64,000 nt of DNA from Mycolicibacterium sp. lyk4-40-TYG-92 (lineage in GTDB: Bacteria > Actinomycetota > Actinomycetes > Mycobacteriales > Mycobacteriaceae), in assembly GCF_030209435.1 (NCBI RefSeq), contig NZ_JARVRX010000001.1, positions 62,001 through 126,000 of the forward strand, written 5' to 3'. This document shows positions 8,361-17,146 of this stretch, piece after piece. The position numbers were made by a program, and so were the translations under genes. Below the pieces are notes generated by a model, which saw nothing but the letters and a program-made list of their open reading frames with translations, made no database searches and was not told the origin of the DNA. The first letter of the stretch is position 1. Every line of letters begins with the position of its first letter.

Positions 8361-8382
8361 GGAAGGCTTTTCAGGCAGGCGC

Positions 8383-10128
8383 CTAGCGCGGCGCCAGGAA
8401 ACCCACAGGCCCGGAGGCGATGCACACCGACAGCGCCGACGTGTTGGCTTTCACCTGGATCGTCGCCCCGGCGCCGGGTAGCCGAACGAATACCCGGTTC
8501 AGTCCGGGGTGCACCGGTACGCGGGCTTCGCGTCCCTCGGGCAGCGACATCGTCAGGGACCCGTCGCTGTTGGCCAGGTAGTTGATCTCGGCGGTCCAGT
8601 CGGCGGGCAGGAGCGGGCCGTCGAGCGGCATGGTCACCGGTGTGTCGGTCTGTACCAGGTATCCGCAGTTCGGCGCCGGGCCGGGCACGATGGTGCGGGT
8701 CCAGGTCACCTTGGCCGGCACCAGCTGGCCGGTCGCCGTGAGCATCTGCAAAGACGTTGTGCTGGAAGCGAATTCAGGACGGTCGCGCAGCAGGGCGAAC
8801 ATGTGGCTCGCCAGGTTCTGCGGCCAGGCCACGCGTTGCAGCACCAGCGGATCGACTTCCTGATCCAGCAGGGGTAGGCCGCGGGGCGCGTTTGCCAGCG
8901 ATGCCTCGACGTTTACCAGGTAGGCGCGGGTGGGGTTGTCGCGCCAGCTGGGCAGGAACGTCGTCCATGAGTACAGGCTGCTGCCCACGAATAGTGTTGC
9001 GACGCAAGCCACCACGACGCGCCGGCGCGCAGAGTCGTCGAACCGGCTGGTCCGGTTGGGTGCGCAGAACGCGACGGCCGCCAGCAGTGCCAGCACCACG
9101 ACGAGATCGGACAGGTAGCGCAATGTCTGCGCCAGCTCCAGGGCGGTGAACTTCGACGACCGCATGAGGTAGATCGGCACCTGACACGCCACCACGTACC
9201 CCACGGCGGCCAGCCAGACCGGGCCCAGCCGCCGCTTCCGCAGCACCGACACCGCGACCACCGCGGCGAGCACCAGCCAGCCCAGCACCATGACGACCGA
9301 GCCCGGCGTCGCCCACGGCGACGCGGGCGCCCAGCGCTGCCAGTCCCACGGGCCGCCCGCCAGCGTCGGCACCAGGCCGTGGGTGACGGACCGGGCCAGC
9401 AGCTCCCACGTCATCGCCAGGTCCAGCGTCCAGCGCTTCTGGTTGACCACCAGCAGGTAGACCCCGACCCAGCCGATCGTGATGGTCAGCAGACCGAGCC
9501 ACAGCCGCAGGCCCCGGCGCCACACCGAGACCCGGGTGCCCGTCACGTACATCAGCAACCAGCACACCGCGAAGGCGGTGAAGGGGATCACCGCGGACTT
9601 CTCGAAGAACAACAGCCCGCCCAGGTAGGCCAGGCAGCCGGTCCACACATACCGCGGGTTCCCCGTGCGGACCAACAGGATGGCGTCGGCGCAGACCCAG
9701 GCCATAGCCGCCGCCATGGGCAGCGCGTTGAGCCCGGCCGACCACCAGGCGAACGCCGGCACGCCCAGGGGCGTGAACAGTGCGAACGTCAGCGGCACCA
9801 GCAGCACCGGGCGCCACCCGAGGATCACCCGCAGGGCCCGTACCAGCGCCACCGACGCGACCAGTTGCAGCAGCACCAGGCTCAGCGCCGGCCAGATCCA
9901 GGTCAAGGGCGCCAGCCGCGTCAGCAGCCCGGCCAGCAGGAACCCGGCAGGCATGACGTGCCCGTCGTGATCGTTGAAGAGGAAGTCGGGCGAAAGCAGC
10001 GAGTGGGTGCCCGCCTGGCCGATCAGGATCAGGTCGTCCCAGTAGAAGTAGCCGCCGAATGCGAGAACCGCCCGCAGTATCAGCTGCAGCACCACCAGCG
10101 CAGCGGTGGTTCGGGCGACCCAGTTCAC
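8383..10128 (-). CDS. multi-pass membrane protein, GT-C-like (Rv3635-like)
   Basis: About 581 aa (593 from ATG at 10164). Roughly ten or more hydrophobic helices in the first two thirds, an acidic YWDD motif in the first periplasmic loop (GGYFYWDDLIL) as in polyprenyl-phosphate-dependent GT-C glycosyltransferases, and a soluble C-terminal domain. Position next to galE1 and length match Rv3635 of M. tuberculosis, whose donor and acceptor I do not know. GTG at 10128 is preferred because TACAGT (10142-10137) lies 8 nt upstream (leaderless). ATG at 10164 is possible but lacks a ribosome binding site and would leave only 15 bp to the divergent galE1 start. The very long antisense frame continuing to 13026 is not real. 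Confidence 0.8.
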   Translation of the reverse strand: MNWVARTTAALVVLQLILRAVLAFGGYFYWDDLILIGQAGTHSLLSPDFLFNDHDGHVMPAGFLLAGLLTRLAPLTWIWPALSLVLLQLVASVALVRALRVILGWRPVLLVPLTFALFTPLGVPAFAWWSAGLNALPMAAAMAWVCADAILLVRTGNPRYVWTGCLAYLGGLLFFEKSAVIPFTAFAVCWLLMYVTGTRVSVWRRGLRLWLGLLTITIGWVGVYLLVVNQKRWTLDLAMTWELLARSVTHGLVPTLAGGPWDWQRWAPASPWATPGSVVMVLGWLVLAAVVAVSVLRKRRLGPVWLAAVGYVVACQVPIYLMRSSKFTALELAQTLRYLSDLVVVLALLAAVAFCAPNRTSRFDDSARRRVVVACVATLFVGSSLYSWTTFLPSWRDNPTRAYLVNVEASLANAPRGLPLLDQEVDPLVLQRVAWPQNLASHMFALLRDRPEFASSTTSLQMLTATGQLVPAKVTWTRTIVPGPAPNCGYLVQTDTPVTMPLDGPLLPADWTAEINYLANSDGSLTMSLPEGREARVPVHPGLNRVFVRLPGAGATIQVKANTSALSVCIASGPVGFLAPR

Positions 10129-10136
10129 TCTTGTCG

Positions 10137-10142
10137 ACTGTA
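10137..10142 (-). promoter_or_regulatory. -10 element of the Rv3635-like gene
   Basis: TACAGT on the reverse strand, 8 nt before GTG at 10128. It fits TANNNT and supports the shorter, leaderless start. Confidence 0.4.
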
Positions 10143-10158
10143 CGGGGCGAAGGACTGA

Positions 10159-11112
<954 letters not shown>

Positions 11113-11134
11113 CCTGCGACTTTGCAGAAAAAGA

Positions 11135-11163
11135 TTGTAAGTACTCACTTTCTGGGTTAGCGT
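11135..11163 (+). promoter_or_regulatory. leaderless promoter with embedded dyad (putative TetR operator)
   Basis: TTGTAA (11135-11140), a 17-bp spacer, TAGCGT (11158-11163), then 6 nt to ATG at 11170. The spacer carries AAGTACTCACTT (11139-11150), an AAGT...ACTT dyad resembling mycobacterial TetR-type operators. Binding there would block RNA polymerase. The obvious candidate is the TetR gene two positions downstream. Confidence 0.6.
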
Positions 11164-11169
11164 CGCTTC

Positions 11170-12954
11170 ATGACCTACGACGTGATCGTCTCTGGCGGCT
11201 TGTGGTTCGACGGCACCGGCCGCACGCCGCAACTGCGCAACCTGGGTATCCGCGACGGCGTCGTCGCGACCGTGACGGCACAGCCGCTCGATGAGACGGG
11301 CTGCCCCGACGTCATCGACGCCAAGGGCAAGTGGGTGACCCCGGGCTTCATCGACGTCCACACCCACTACGACGCCGAGGTGCTCCTCGATCCGGGCCTG
11401 CGTGAGTCCGTCCGCCACGGCGTGACGACCGTGCTGCTGGGCATGTGCTCGCTCTCGACGGTCTACGCCGAGAACGACGACGCCGCCGACCTGTTCAGCC
11501 GCGTCGAGGCGGTGCCGCGCAAGTTCGTCGTCGGCGCGCTCGAGCAGAACCGGTCGTGGTCCGGGCCCGCCGAATACGTGCAGGCGCTCGAAGCGCTGCC
11601 GCTCGGCCCCAACGTCAGCTCGCTGCTGGGCCACTCCGATCTGCGGACCTCGGTGCTGGGCCTCGACCGCGCGACCACCCCGAACGTCACCCCGACCAAC
11701 ACCGAACTCGAGGCCATGGCGGCGCGGCTCGAGGCGGCCCTGGACGCCGGCATGCTCGGCATGTCCGGCATGGACGCCGCGATCGACAAGCTCGACGGTG
11801 ACCGTTTCCGCTCCCGCGCCCTGCCGTCGACGTTCGCCACCTGGCGGGAGCGCCGCCGCCTGATCAAGGTGCTGCGCAAGCGGGGCCGCATCCTGCAGAG
11901 CGCGCCCAACGTCGCGAAACTGCAAGAGGCGCTGAACTTCTTCCTCGAGAGCAGCGGCTGGTTCGGCCGTCGTGCCGGCGTGCGCATGAGCCTGCTGGTG
12001 GCCGCCGACGCCAAGTCGTCTCCCGGCGCCGTGTACCTCCTGGGCCCGGTGACCCGCCTGGCCAACAAGGTCCTGAACTCGAAGGTCCGCTTCCAGCACC
12101 TGCCGGTGCCGTTCGAATTGTATTCGGACGGAATCGATCTCCCGGTTTTCGAGGAGTTCGGCGCGGGTACCGCGGCGCTGCATCTGCGCGACCAGCTGGA
12201 GCGCAACAAGCTGATGGCCGACCCGGAGTACCGGCGCCGGTTCCGCAAGTCGTTCGACAAGAAGGTGCTGGGCCCGACGCTGTGGCACCGCGACTTCCAC
12301 GACTCGACCATCGTCGAATGCCCGGACAAGTCGTTGATCGGCAAGAGCTTTGGCCAGATCGCCGACGAGCGCGGCATCCATCCGCTCGACGCCTTCCTCG
12401 ATGTCCTGGTCGAGCACGGCGAGCGCAACACCCGCTGGACCACCATCGTGGCCAATCACCGCCCGAAGCAGCTCGACAAGCTGGCGACGGAGCCGTCGGT
12501 GCACATGGGCTTCTCGGATGCCGGTGCGCACCTGCGGAACATGGCGTTCTACAACTACGCGTTGCGGATGCTGCGCCGCGTGCAGGACGCCGACAAGGCC
12601 GGCCGCCCGTTCATGACCATCGAGCACGCCGTGCACCGGCTCACCGGTGAGGTCGCCGACTGGTTCGGCCTGGAGGCCGGCACGCTGCGGCAGGGTGAGC
12701 GCGCCGACTTCGTGGTGATCGACCCCGCCGGGCTGAACGCCGAACTCGAGGCGTACCACGAGAATTCGGTCGAGTTCTACGGCGGTCTGAGCCGTATGGT
12801 CAACCGCAGCGATGCCGCCGTCGTGGCGACCGGTGTGGGTGGCCAGGTGGTGTTCCGCGACGGCGAGTTCGTCGAGGGTTACGGCCAGACCGTGAAGTCC
12901 GGCCACTACCTGCCGGCGCGCGGCGCGAAACTGCCGGTGGCGCAAGCGGTCTGA
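11170..12954 (+). CDS. amidohydrolase family 3 / N-acyl-D-amino-acid deacylase-like
   Basis: A 594-aa metal-dependent amidohydrolase. An N-terminal beta-sandwich start (MTYDVIVSGGLWFDGTGR) is followed by the metal-binding HxH in GFIDVHTHYD (about residues 58-67), a C-terminal Asp in GFSDAGAH, and the closing GxxADFVVID-type segment. Relatives include D-aminoacylases and uncharacterised actinobacterial amidohydrolases; the substrate cannot be read from sequence. Only 1 bp separates its stop from the TetR start, so the pair is co-transcribed, and the promoter carries a dyad. The M. tuberculosis locus has a different gene (Rv3633) between galE1 and Rv3632, so this pair is accessory. Confidence 0.85.
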   Translation: MTYDVIVSGGLWFDGTGRTPQLRNLGIRDGVVATVTAQPLDETGCPDVIDAKGKWVTPGFIDVHTHYDAEVLLDPGLRESVRHGVTTVLLGMCSLSTVYAENDDAADLFSRVEAVPRKFVVGALEQNRSWSGPAEYVQALEALPLGPNVSSLLGHSDLRTSVLGLDRATTPNVTPTNTELEAMAARLEAALDAGMLGMSGMDAAIDKLDGDRFRSRALPSTFATWRERRRLIKVLRKRGRILQSAPNVAKLQEALNFFLESSGWFGRRAGVRMSLLVAADAKSSPGAVYLLGPVTRLANKVLNSKVRFQHLPVPFELYSDGIDLPVFEEFGAGTAALHLRDQLERNKLMADPEYRRRFRKSFDKKVLGPTLWHRDFHDSTIVECPDKSLIGKSFGQIADERGIHPLDAFLDVLVEHGERNTRWTTIVANHRPKQLDKLATEPSVHMGFSDAGAHLRNMAFYNYALRMLRRVQDADKAGRPFMTIEHAVHRLTGEVADWFGLEAGTLRQGERADFVVIDPAGLNAELEAYHENSVEFYGGLSRMVNRSDAAVVATGVGGQVVFRDGEFVEGYGQTVKSGHYLPARGAKLPVAQAV

Positions 12955-12955
12955 C

Positions 12956-13546
12956 ATGGCCAGAACCCAACAGCAGCGCCGGGAGGAGACCCGGGCCCGG
13001 CTTCTCGACGCCGCGATCGAGACCATCGTCGAGGTCGGCTATGCCCGCGCCTCGGCGGCGGTGATCGCGCGCCGGGCCGAGGTCTCCGACGGCGCGCTGT
13101 TCAAACATTTCGCCACCATGGGCGATTTCATGGCGGCCACGGCGCTGGAAGTCATGCGCCGGCAGCTGGAGCAGTTCAGCAAGCAGGTCGCCGAAATCCC
13201 TTCCGACCGGCCGGCTCTCGAAGGCGCCTTGATCGCGCTGCGCGATATCAGCGGCAACGCCACCAACGCGGTGATGTACGAGTTGATGGTGGCGGCACGC
13301 ACCGACGAGAAACTGCGGACGACGCTGCAGGGCGCCCTCGTCGAATACGGCCGCAACATCTACGAGACGGCGCAGGAGATGCCCGGCGCCGATCAGTTAC
13401 CGCCGGAACTGCTGATGCTGATCGTCGCCGTCATGGTCAACACCTTCGACGGCGCGGCGCTGATCCGCGCCGTACTGCCGCAGCCCGAACTCGAGGACGG
13501 CCGCATCCAGCTGCTGGCCGCGATGCTGGGAAACCTTCAGACCTGA
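12956..13546 (+). CDS. TetR-family transcriptional regulator
   Basis: A 196-aa protein. The N-terminal helix-turn-helix spans about residues 10-57 (RLLDAAIETIVEVGYARASAAV, then a recognition region ending DGALFKHF). The C-terminal ligand domain is all-alpha. It starts 1 bp after the amidohydrolase stop, so it is translationally coupled and probably autoregulates through the dyad at 11139-11150. Its 3' end overlaps the convergent DUF2304 gene by 10 bp. The ligand is unknown, perhaps the amidohydrolase substrate. Confidence 0.88.
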   Translation: MARTQQQRREETRARLLDAAIETIVEVGYARASAAVIARRAEVSDGALFKHFATMGDFMAATALEVMRRQLEQFSKQVAEIPSDRPALEGALIALRDISGNATNAVMYELMVAARTDEKLRTTLQGALVEYGRNIYETAQEMPGADQLPPELLMLIVAVMVNTFDGAALIRAVLPQPELEDGRIQLLAAMLGNLQT

Positions 13547-13896
13547 CGGGTGGGCGGGTCGGCTTCCGGCACCCGCGCGCCCTCGAGCGCCACCGCACGG
13601 GCCAGTTGGGCGTACCGCAATTCCAGGTCCTTGAACCGCATGTACGCGCTGATCGTCGTGAACAGGAACGCGATGACCAGCGCATACAACAGCAGGTCGG
13701 CGCCGCGGCCGATGCCGAGCCAGTGCGCCACCACAGTGGTGTCGTTGGGCCGCAGGATCGCGTAGATGGCGCCGAGCACGAAGAGCACATAGCCGACCTT
13801 GACCCAGGCCCGCGACTGCGCGTTGCGCCGCGACGAGAAGAGGTAGGCCAGCAGCAGGACCACCGCCCCAATCAGTAACGCCTTGGTCCAGATCAT
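13537..13896 (-). CDS. DUF2304 membrane protein (Rv3632-like)
   Basis: A 119-aa protein with three predicted transmembrane helices (about 5-20, 34-50, 65-85) and a charged C-terminal helix (MRFKDLELRYAQLARAVALEGAR). ATG at 13896 overlaps the stop of the upstream glycosyltransferase by 4 nt (ATGA). DUF2304 proteins are usual partners of polyprenyl-phosphate glycosyltransferases. For the M. tuberculosis pair Rv3631/Rv3632, the small membrane protein is reported to support the synthase. It is the last gene of the five-gene operon starting at 21027. Confidence 0.88.
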   Translation of the reverse strand: MIWTKALLIGAVVLLLAYLFSSRRNAQSRAWVKVGYVLFVLGAIYAILRPNDTTVVAHWLGIGRGADLLLYALVIAFLFTTISAYMRFKDLELRYAQLARAVALEGARVPEADPPTRQV

Positions 13897-14585
13897 CGGC
13901 GCAACCTCCCGCGCAGCAGCCCGTCGACGACGATGTTGACGCCGTTGACCAGCGGCTGACCCTTCGACATCGAATAGTCGGTGTACAGGATCTGGACCGG
14001 CTGTTCGGCGATCCGCCAGTTGTTCTCCACGATGAGGGCGACGAACTCGCTGGCGTGGCTCATGCCGTTCATGGTCAGGTTCAGGCCGTCGGCGACCGTT
14101 TTGTTGAACACCCGGAGCCCGTTGTGCGCGTCGGTCAGGCTCAGCTGGCGGCTGGACCGGCTGAGTTTGGCGACGATCGGCAGCAGTAGTCGCTTGAGCA
14201 TCGGCATGCGATCCGGTGGTCGGTCGGCGAACCGGGTGCCGATCACGATGTCGAGGTCCTCGGTCTGCAGCCGGTCGAGCATCTGCACGACGTCCTTGAC
14301 CTGATGCTGACCGTCAGCGTCGAACGTGGCGAAAAACTGTGCCCCGGGGCGGGATCGGGCGTATTCGACGCCGGTCTGGATGGCCGCGCCCTGCCCGAGG
14401 TTCACCGGATGACGCACCACGTGGGCGCCGGCGGCAAAGGCGCGGTCGCCGGTGTCGTCCCGGCCGCCGTCGTCGACGCAGACGACGTTCGGGAAGACGG
14501 TGCGCACGTCGGCGACGACGTCGGCAATGACGCTCGCCTCGTTGTACGCGGGGATGACGATCCAGACATCGCGATAAAGGGACAT
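13893..14585 (-). CDS. ppgS: polyprenyl-phosphate N-acetylgalactosaminyl synthase (GT2; Rv3631-like)
   Basis: A 230-aa GT-A fold family 2 glycosyltransferase: VIPAYNEA (residues 10-17), donor-binding VCVDDGGRDDTG (35-46), and the DxD-like DADGQHQ (89-95). There is no transmembrane segment, consistent with membrane recruitment by DUF2304. The M. tuberculosis orthologue PpgS makes polyprenyl-phosphate-GalNAc, precursor of the galactosamine on arabinogalactan. Synteny with Rv3630 and Rv3632 homologues supports orthology, but donor specificity is inherited from that knowledge. It lies 21 nt downstream of the flippase gene and overlaps DUF2304 by 4 nt. Confidence 0.87.
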   Translation of the reverse strand: MSLYRDVWIVIPAYNEASVIADVVADVRTVFPNVVCVDDGGRDDTGDRAFAAGAHVVRHPVNLGQGAAIQTGVEYARSRPGAQFFATFDADGQHQVKDVVQMLDRLQTEDLDIVIGTRFADRPPDRMPMLKRLLLPIVAKLSRSSRQLSLTDAHNGLRVFNKTVADGLNLTMNGMSHASEFVALIVENNWRIAEQPVQILYTDYSMSKGQPLVNGVNIVVDGLLRGRLRR

Positions 14586-14606
14586 GTTGCAGCCGAAACT
14601 ACACGC

Positions 14607-15815
14607 TCAGCGGCGCTTGATCGCGCCCAGCGCGGCCAGGTGGACGACGATTCCGACGAGCGGCCCGCACATCAGCGCGACGACGGTGCGGGTCTGCAGG
14701 TCCAGCGGCAGCAACAACAACAGGGCTGCGGCCACCGTGGCGCTCACCCAGCCCACCGCGTAGGCCCGGTGCAGTGCGGCGGCGACCGTGGCGGCCCCGG
14801 TCAGCGTCAGGAACGCGATGGCGACCGCGCCTGCCGTCAACCACGCCAGCAGCGCGCCACTCGCGGCGTACTCGGGCCCGAACAGCGTGCGCAGCAGCCA
14901 CGGCCCGACCAGCCCGGCCGCCAGCACCGCCAGCGCGCCCAGGCCGGCGAGCACCAGGGTCGGCGTGAGCAGGGCGCGCAGCCTGCGGTTGTCGACGAAA
15001 TGGGCGATCAGATTGCCCTGCATCGCGGTCAGCGGAACCAGCAGGGGCGCGCGGGTCAGCGTCACGGCCAGGATGATGACGCCGCCGGTGGCGCCCAGGT
15101 CCCGGGACGTGGCCTGCAGCAGCACCGGGAAACCCATCACCAGAACGGCGCTGGCGCCCGCGGCGGCGATCGAGTGCGCCGACCCCGTCAGGAACGTCCG
15201 CGGGGTGCCGGGCGTGTGGATGGCGGCCGCGGACCGGGCCACATGGGAGGCCAGCAGCAGGATCAGCCATGACATCGAGCCGGCGACCGTGGCCCACAGG
15301 TAGCCGTCCAGTCCCCAGCCCAGGACGAACGCGGCGACCGCGACGGCGACCCGGATACCGGCATCGGTCACCATCAGCGTGCCGTACTGGGTCCAGCCGT
15401 CGGCCCCGGCCAGCACGCCGAGGAGGGTGGCGTGCAGGCAGAAGCCGGCGAGGCCGACGCTCAGCAGCGTCACGCTCAGCGGGGTGGATTCGACGAATAC
15501 ATGTGCCGCCCACAGTGGGGCGGTGCCGGCGATGAGCAGGCCCGCGGCGACGGCCACCAGCGCGGCGACCCGCAGCGGCTGCAGGTGCGGTCCGGGCTGG
15601 GGCTCGGCGATGCGCGCGACCCTGACCTCGCGGGTGGCCTCCTGCAGCAGCCCGTTGGCCGCGCCGGTGAACAACCCGAACGCGCCCCAGAAGACGCTGA
15701 ACACCGAGAATCCGGCGGGCGCCAGGTCGCGTGCGGCGAGGTACAGGATCGCGTAGCCGCACAGCGCGCTGAGCACTGTCGCGACCGCGACCCGCGCCAC
15801 ACCGCTGGGTTTCAC
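14607..15815 (-). CDS. polysaccharide/lipid flippase-like membrane protein (Rv3630-like)
   Basis: A 402-aa protein, almost entirely hydrophobic, with about 12 helices, resembling MOP-superfamily oligosaccharide exporters and the Rv3630 integral membrane protein. GTG at 15815 is chosen because GTGA overlaps the stop of the M1 peptidase gene (TGA at 15814-15812); the longer upstream frame lies inside that gene. Its place directly before ppgS suggests it flips polyprenyl-phosphate-GalNAc or a derivative across the membrane. That is inference; no biochemical motif proves it. Confidence 0.8.
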   Translation of the reverse strand: MKPSGVARVAVATVLSALCGYAILYLAARDLAPAGFSVFSVFWGAFGLFTGAANGLLQEATREVRVARIAEPQPGPHLQPLRVAALVAVAAGLLIAGTAPLWAAHVFVESTPLSVTLLSVGLAGFCLHATLLGVLAGADGWTQYGTLMVTDAGIRVAVAVAAFVLGWGLDGYLWATVAGSMSWLILLLASHVARSAAAIHTPGTPRTFLTGSAHSIAAAGASAVLVMGFPVLLQATSRDLGATGGVIILAVTLTRAPLLVPLTAMQGNLIAHFVDNRRLRALLTPTLVLAGLGALAVLAAGLVGPWLLRTLFGPEYAASGALLAWLTAGAVAIAFLTLTGAATVAAALHRAYAVGWVSATVAAALLLLLPLDLQTRTVVALMCGPLVGIVVHLAALGAIKRR

Positions 15816-17146
15816 AGTGTCGGTAGCTCCGTCGTGTAGAGCCACGCGTTCCACAGTCCGCGCAGGGAGTGGTCGGTGTAGTTCGCGGCCAGGCCGGTGA
15901 AGTCGTCGGTCAGCGCGGTCGAGTGCCGATACCGGGTGGTCCAATCCCGCAACAGGGCAAAGAAATTCGTGTCACCGATCGTGCGCCGCAGCGCATGTAA
16001 GGTCAGTGCGCCGCGCTTGTAGACTCGGTCGTCGAACATGTCCTCGGGTCCCGGATCGGCCAGTAGCAGGTTCTGCGGAAGGCCCTTGAGTTTCTGGAGA
16101 TTGTGGGCGGCCAGCTGGTCGGCGGTGCGCCAGCCCGACTCCTCGGCCCACAGCCACTCGGCGTAACAGGCAAATCCCTCATGGAGCCAGATGTCGCGCC
16201 AGCGGCGCACCGTCACCGAATTGCCGAACCACTGATGGGCCATCTCGTGTGCGATCAATCGCTCGGCGCTGCGGCGGCCGTCGCAGTGGTTGGCGCCGAA
16301 GATCGAAATACCTTGCGCCTCAAGCGGGATTTCCAGCTCGTCGTCAGTGACGACGACGGTGTAGCCGCTTGACAGCGGGTACGGTCCGAACAGGCGGGTG
16401 AACAACTGCATCATCTGGGGCTGCCGGCCGAAGTCGTATTCGAAGTTTCGGATCAGTCGCTGCGGCAGGGCGGCGGACATCGGCACCGGCGACTTGGTCA
16501 GGCGCACCGACTCGTAGCGGCCGATCTGCAGTGTGATCAGGTAGGTGGACGTCGGTTCGGCGAGCTCGTACACCCACATGGTCTGCGCTGCACGGGTTTT
16601 GCGGCTCACCAGCTCGCCGTTGGCGACGACCCGATACGGGCTGTCGGTGCTGATCGCGATGCGATAGCTCGCCTTGCTGCTCGGGTGGTCGTCACAGGGG
16701 AACCAGGACGCGGCACCGTTCGGCTGCCCGGCGACCAGCGCCCCCTCCGTCAGCTCTTCGAAACCGACCGTGCCCCACATGGATTTGATGGGGCGTGGGT
16801 TGCCGCCGTAGCGCACCGTCACGGTGAGCGCGGCGCCGGCGGGCAGCTGGTCGGCCAGCGTGATGTGCAGCTTGCCGTTGACGGTGCGGTACTTGGCCGG
16901 GCGCCGGCCGTTGACCTCGACCTTGGCCACCGACAGGTCATCGGACAGATCCAGGGTGAACCAGTTCAGCGACGCGAGAGTGACCGCGGTGATGTGGGCG
17001 ATGCCCGTCAGCCGGTTGCTCTCCACCTTGTATTCGAGGCTCAGCTCGTAGCGGGACACCCGGAAGCCGAAATTGCCGTTGTTCGGTAGGTACGGATCGA
17101 TCACCGGCGCAACACTTTTGCGGTCCTTCTTGTTGCTCCGGGTCAC
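15812..17146 (-). CDS. M1-family zinc metallopeptidase
   Basis: A 444-aa gluzincin. The zinc site is HEMAH (residues 300-304) with the third ligand Glu323 (LHEGFACYAE), the HExxH-18-E spacing of family M1. The exopeptidase GAMEN motif is replaced by EAQGI (276-280). N-terminal beta domain and catalytic domain are present, but it is half the length of PepN-type aminopeptidases and lacks the C-terminal helical domain. It has no signal peptide. GTG at 17146 overlaps the Pls stop by GTGA, and its own stop overlaps the flippase start, so all three are translationally coupled. It may trim aminoacyl or peptidyl products of Pls (inference). Confidence 0.88.
   Translation of the reverse strand: MTRSNKKDRKSVAPVIDPYLPNNGNFGFRVSRYELSLEYKVESNRLTGIAHITAVTLASLNWFTLDLSDDLSVAKVEVNGRRPAKYRTVNGKLHITLADQLPAGAALTVTVRYGGNPRPIKSMWGTVGFEELTEGALVAGQPNGAASWFPCDDHPSSKASYRIAISTDSPYRVVANGELVSRKTRAAQTMWVYELAEPTSTYLITLQIGRYESVRLTKSPVPMSAALPQRLIRNFEYDFGRQPQMMQLFTRLFGPYPLSSGYTVVVTDDELEIPLEAQGISIFGANHCDGRRSAERLIAHEMAHQWFGNSVTVRRWRDIWLHEGFACYAEWLWAEESGWRTADQLAAHNLQKLKGLPQNLLLADPGPEDMFDDRVYKRGALTLHALRRTIGDTNFFALLRDWTTRYRHSTALTDDFTGLAANYTDHSLRGLWNAWLYTTELPTL

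Noticed and set aside
7463..8382. tRNA-Thr as an integration site for a genomic island
   Set aside because: No duplicated tRNA 3' end, integrase or mobility gene seen; holB and Rv3635-like genes flank it in expected order.
13437..13896. Alternative reverse frame 13437-13871 over the DUF2304 gene
   Set aside because: Cys/Arg/Ser-rich shadow; the DUF2304 frame has clear helices and an ATGA overlap with ppgS.
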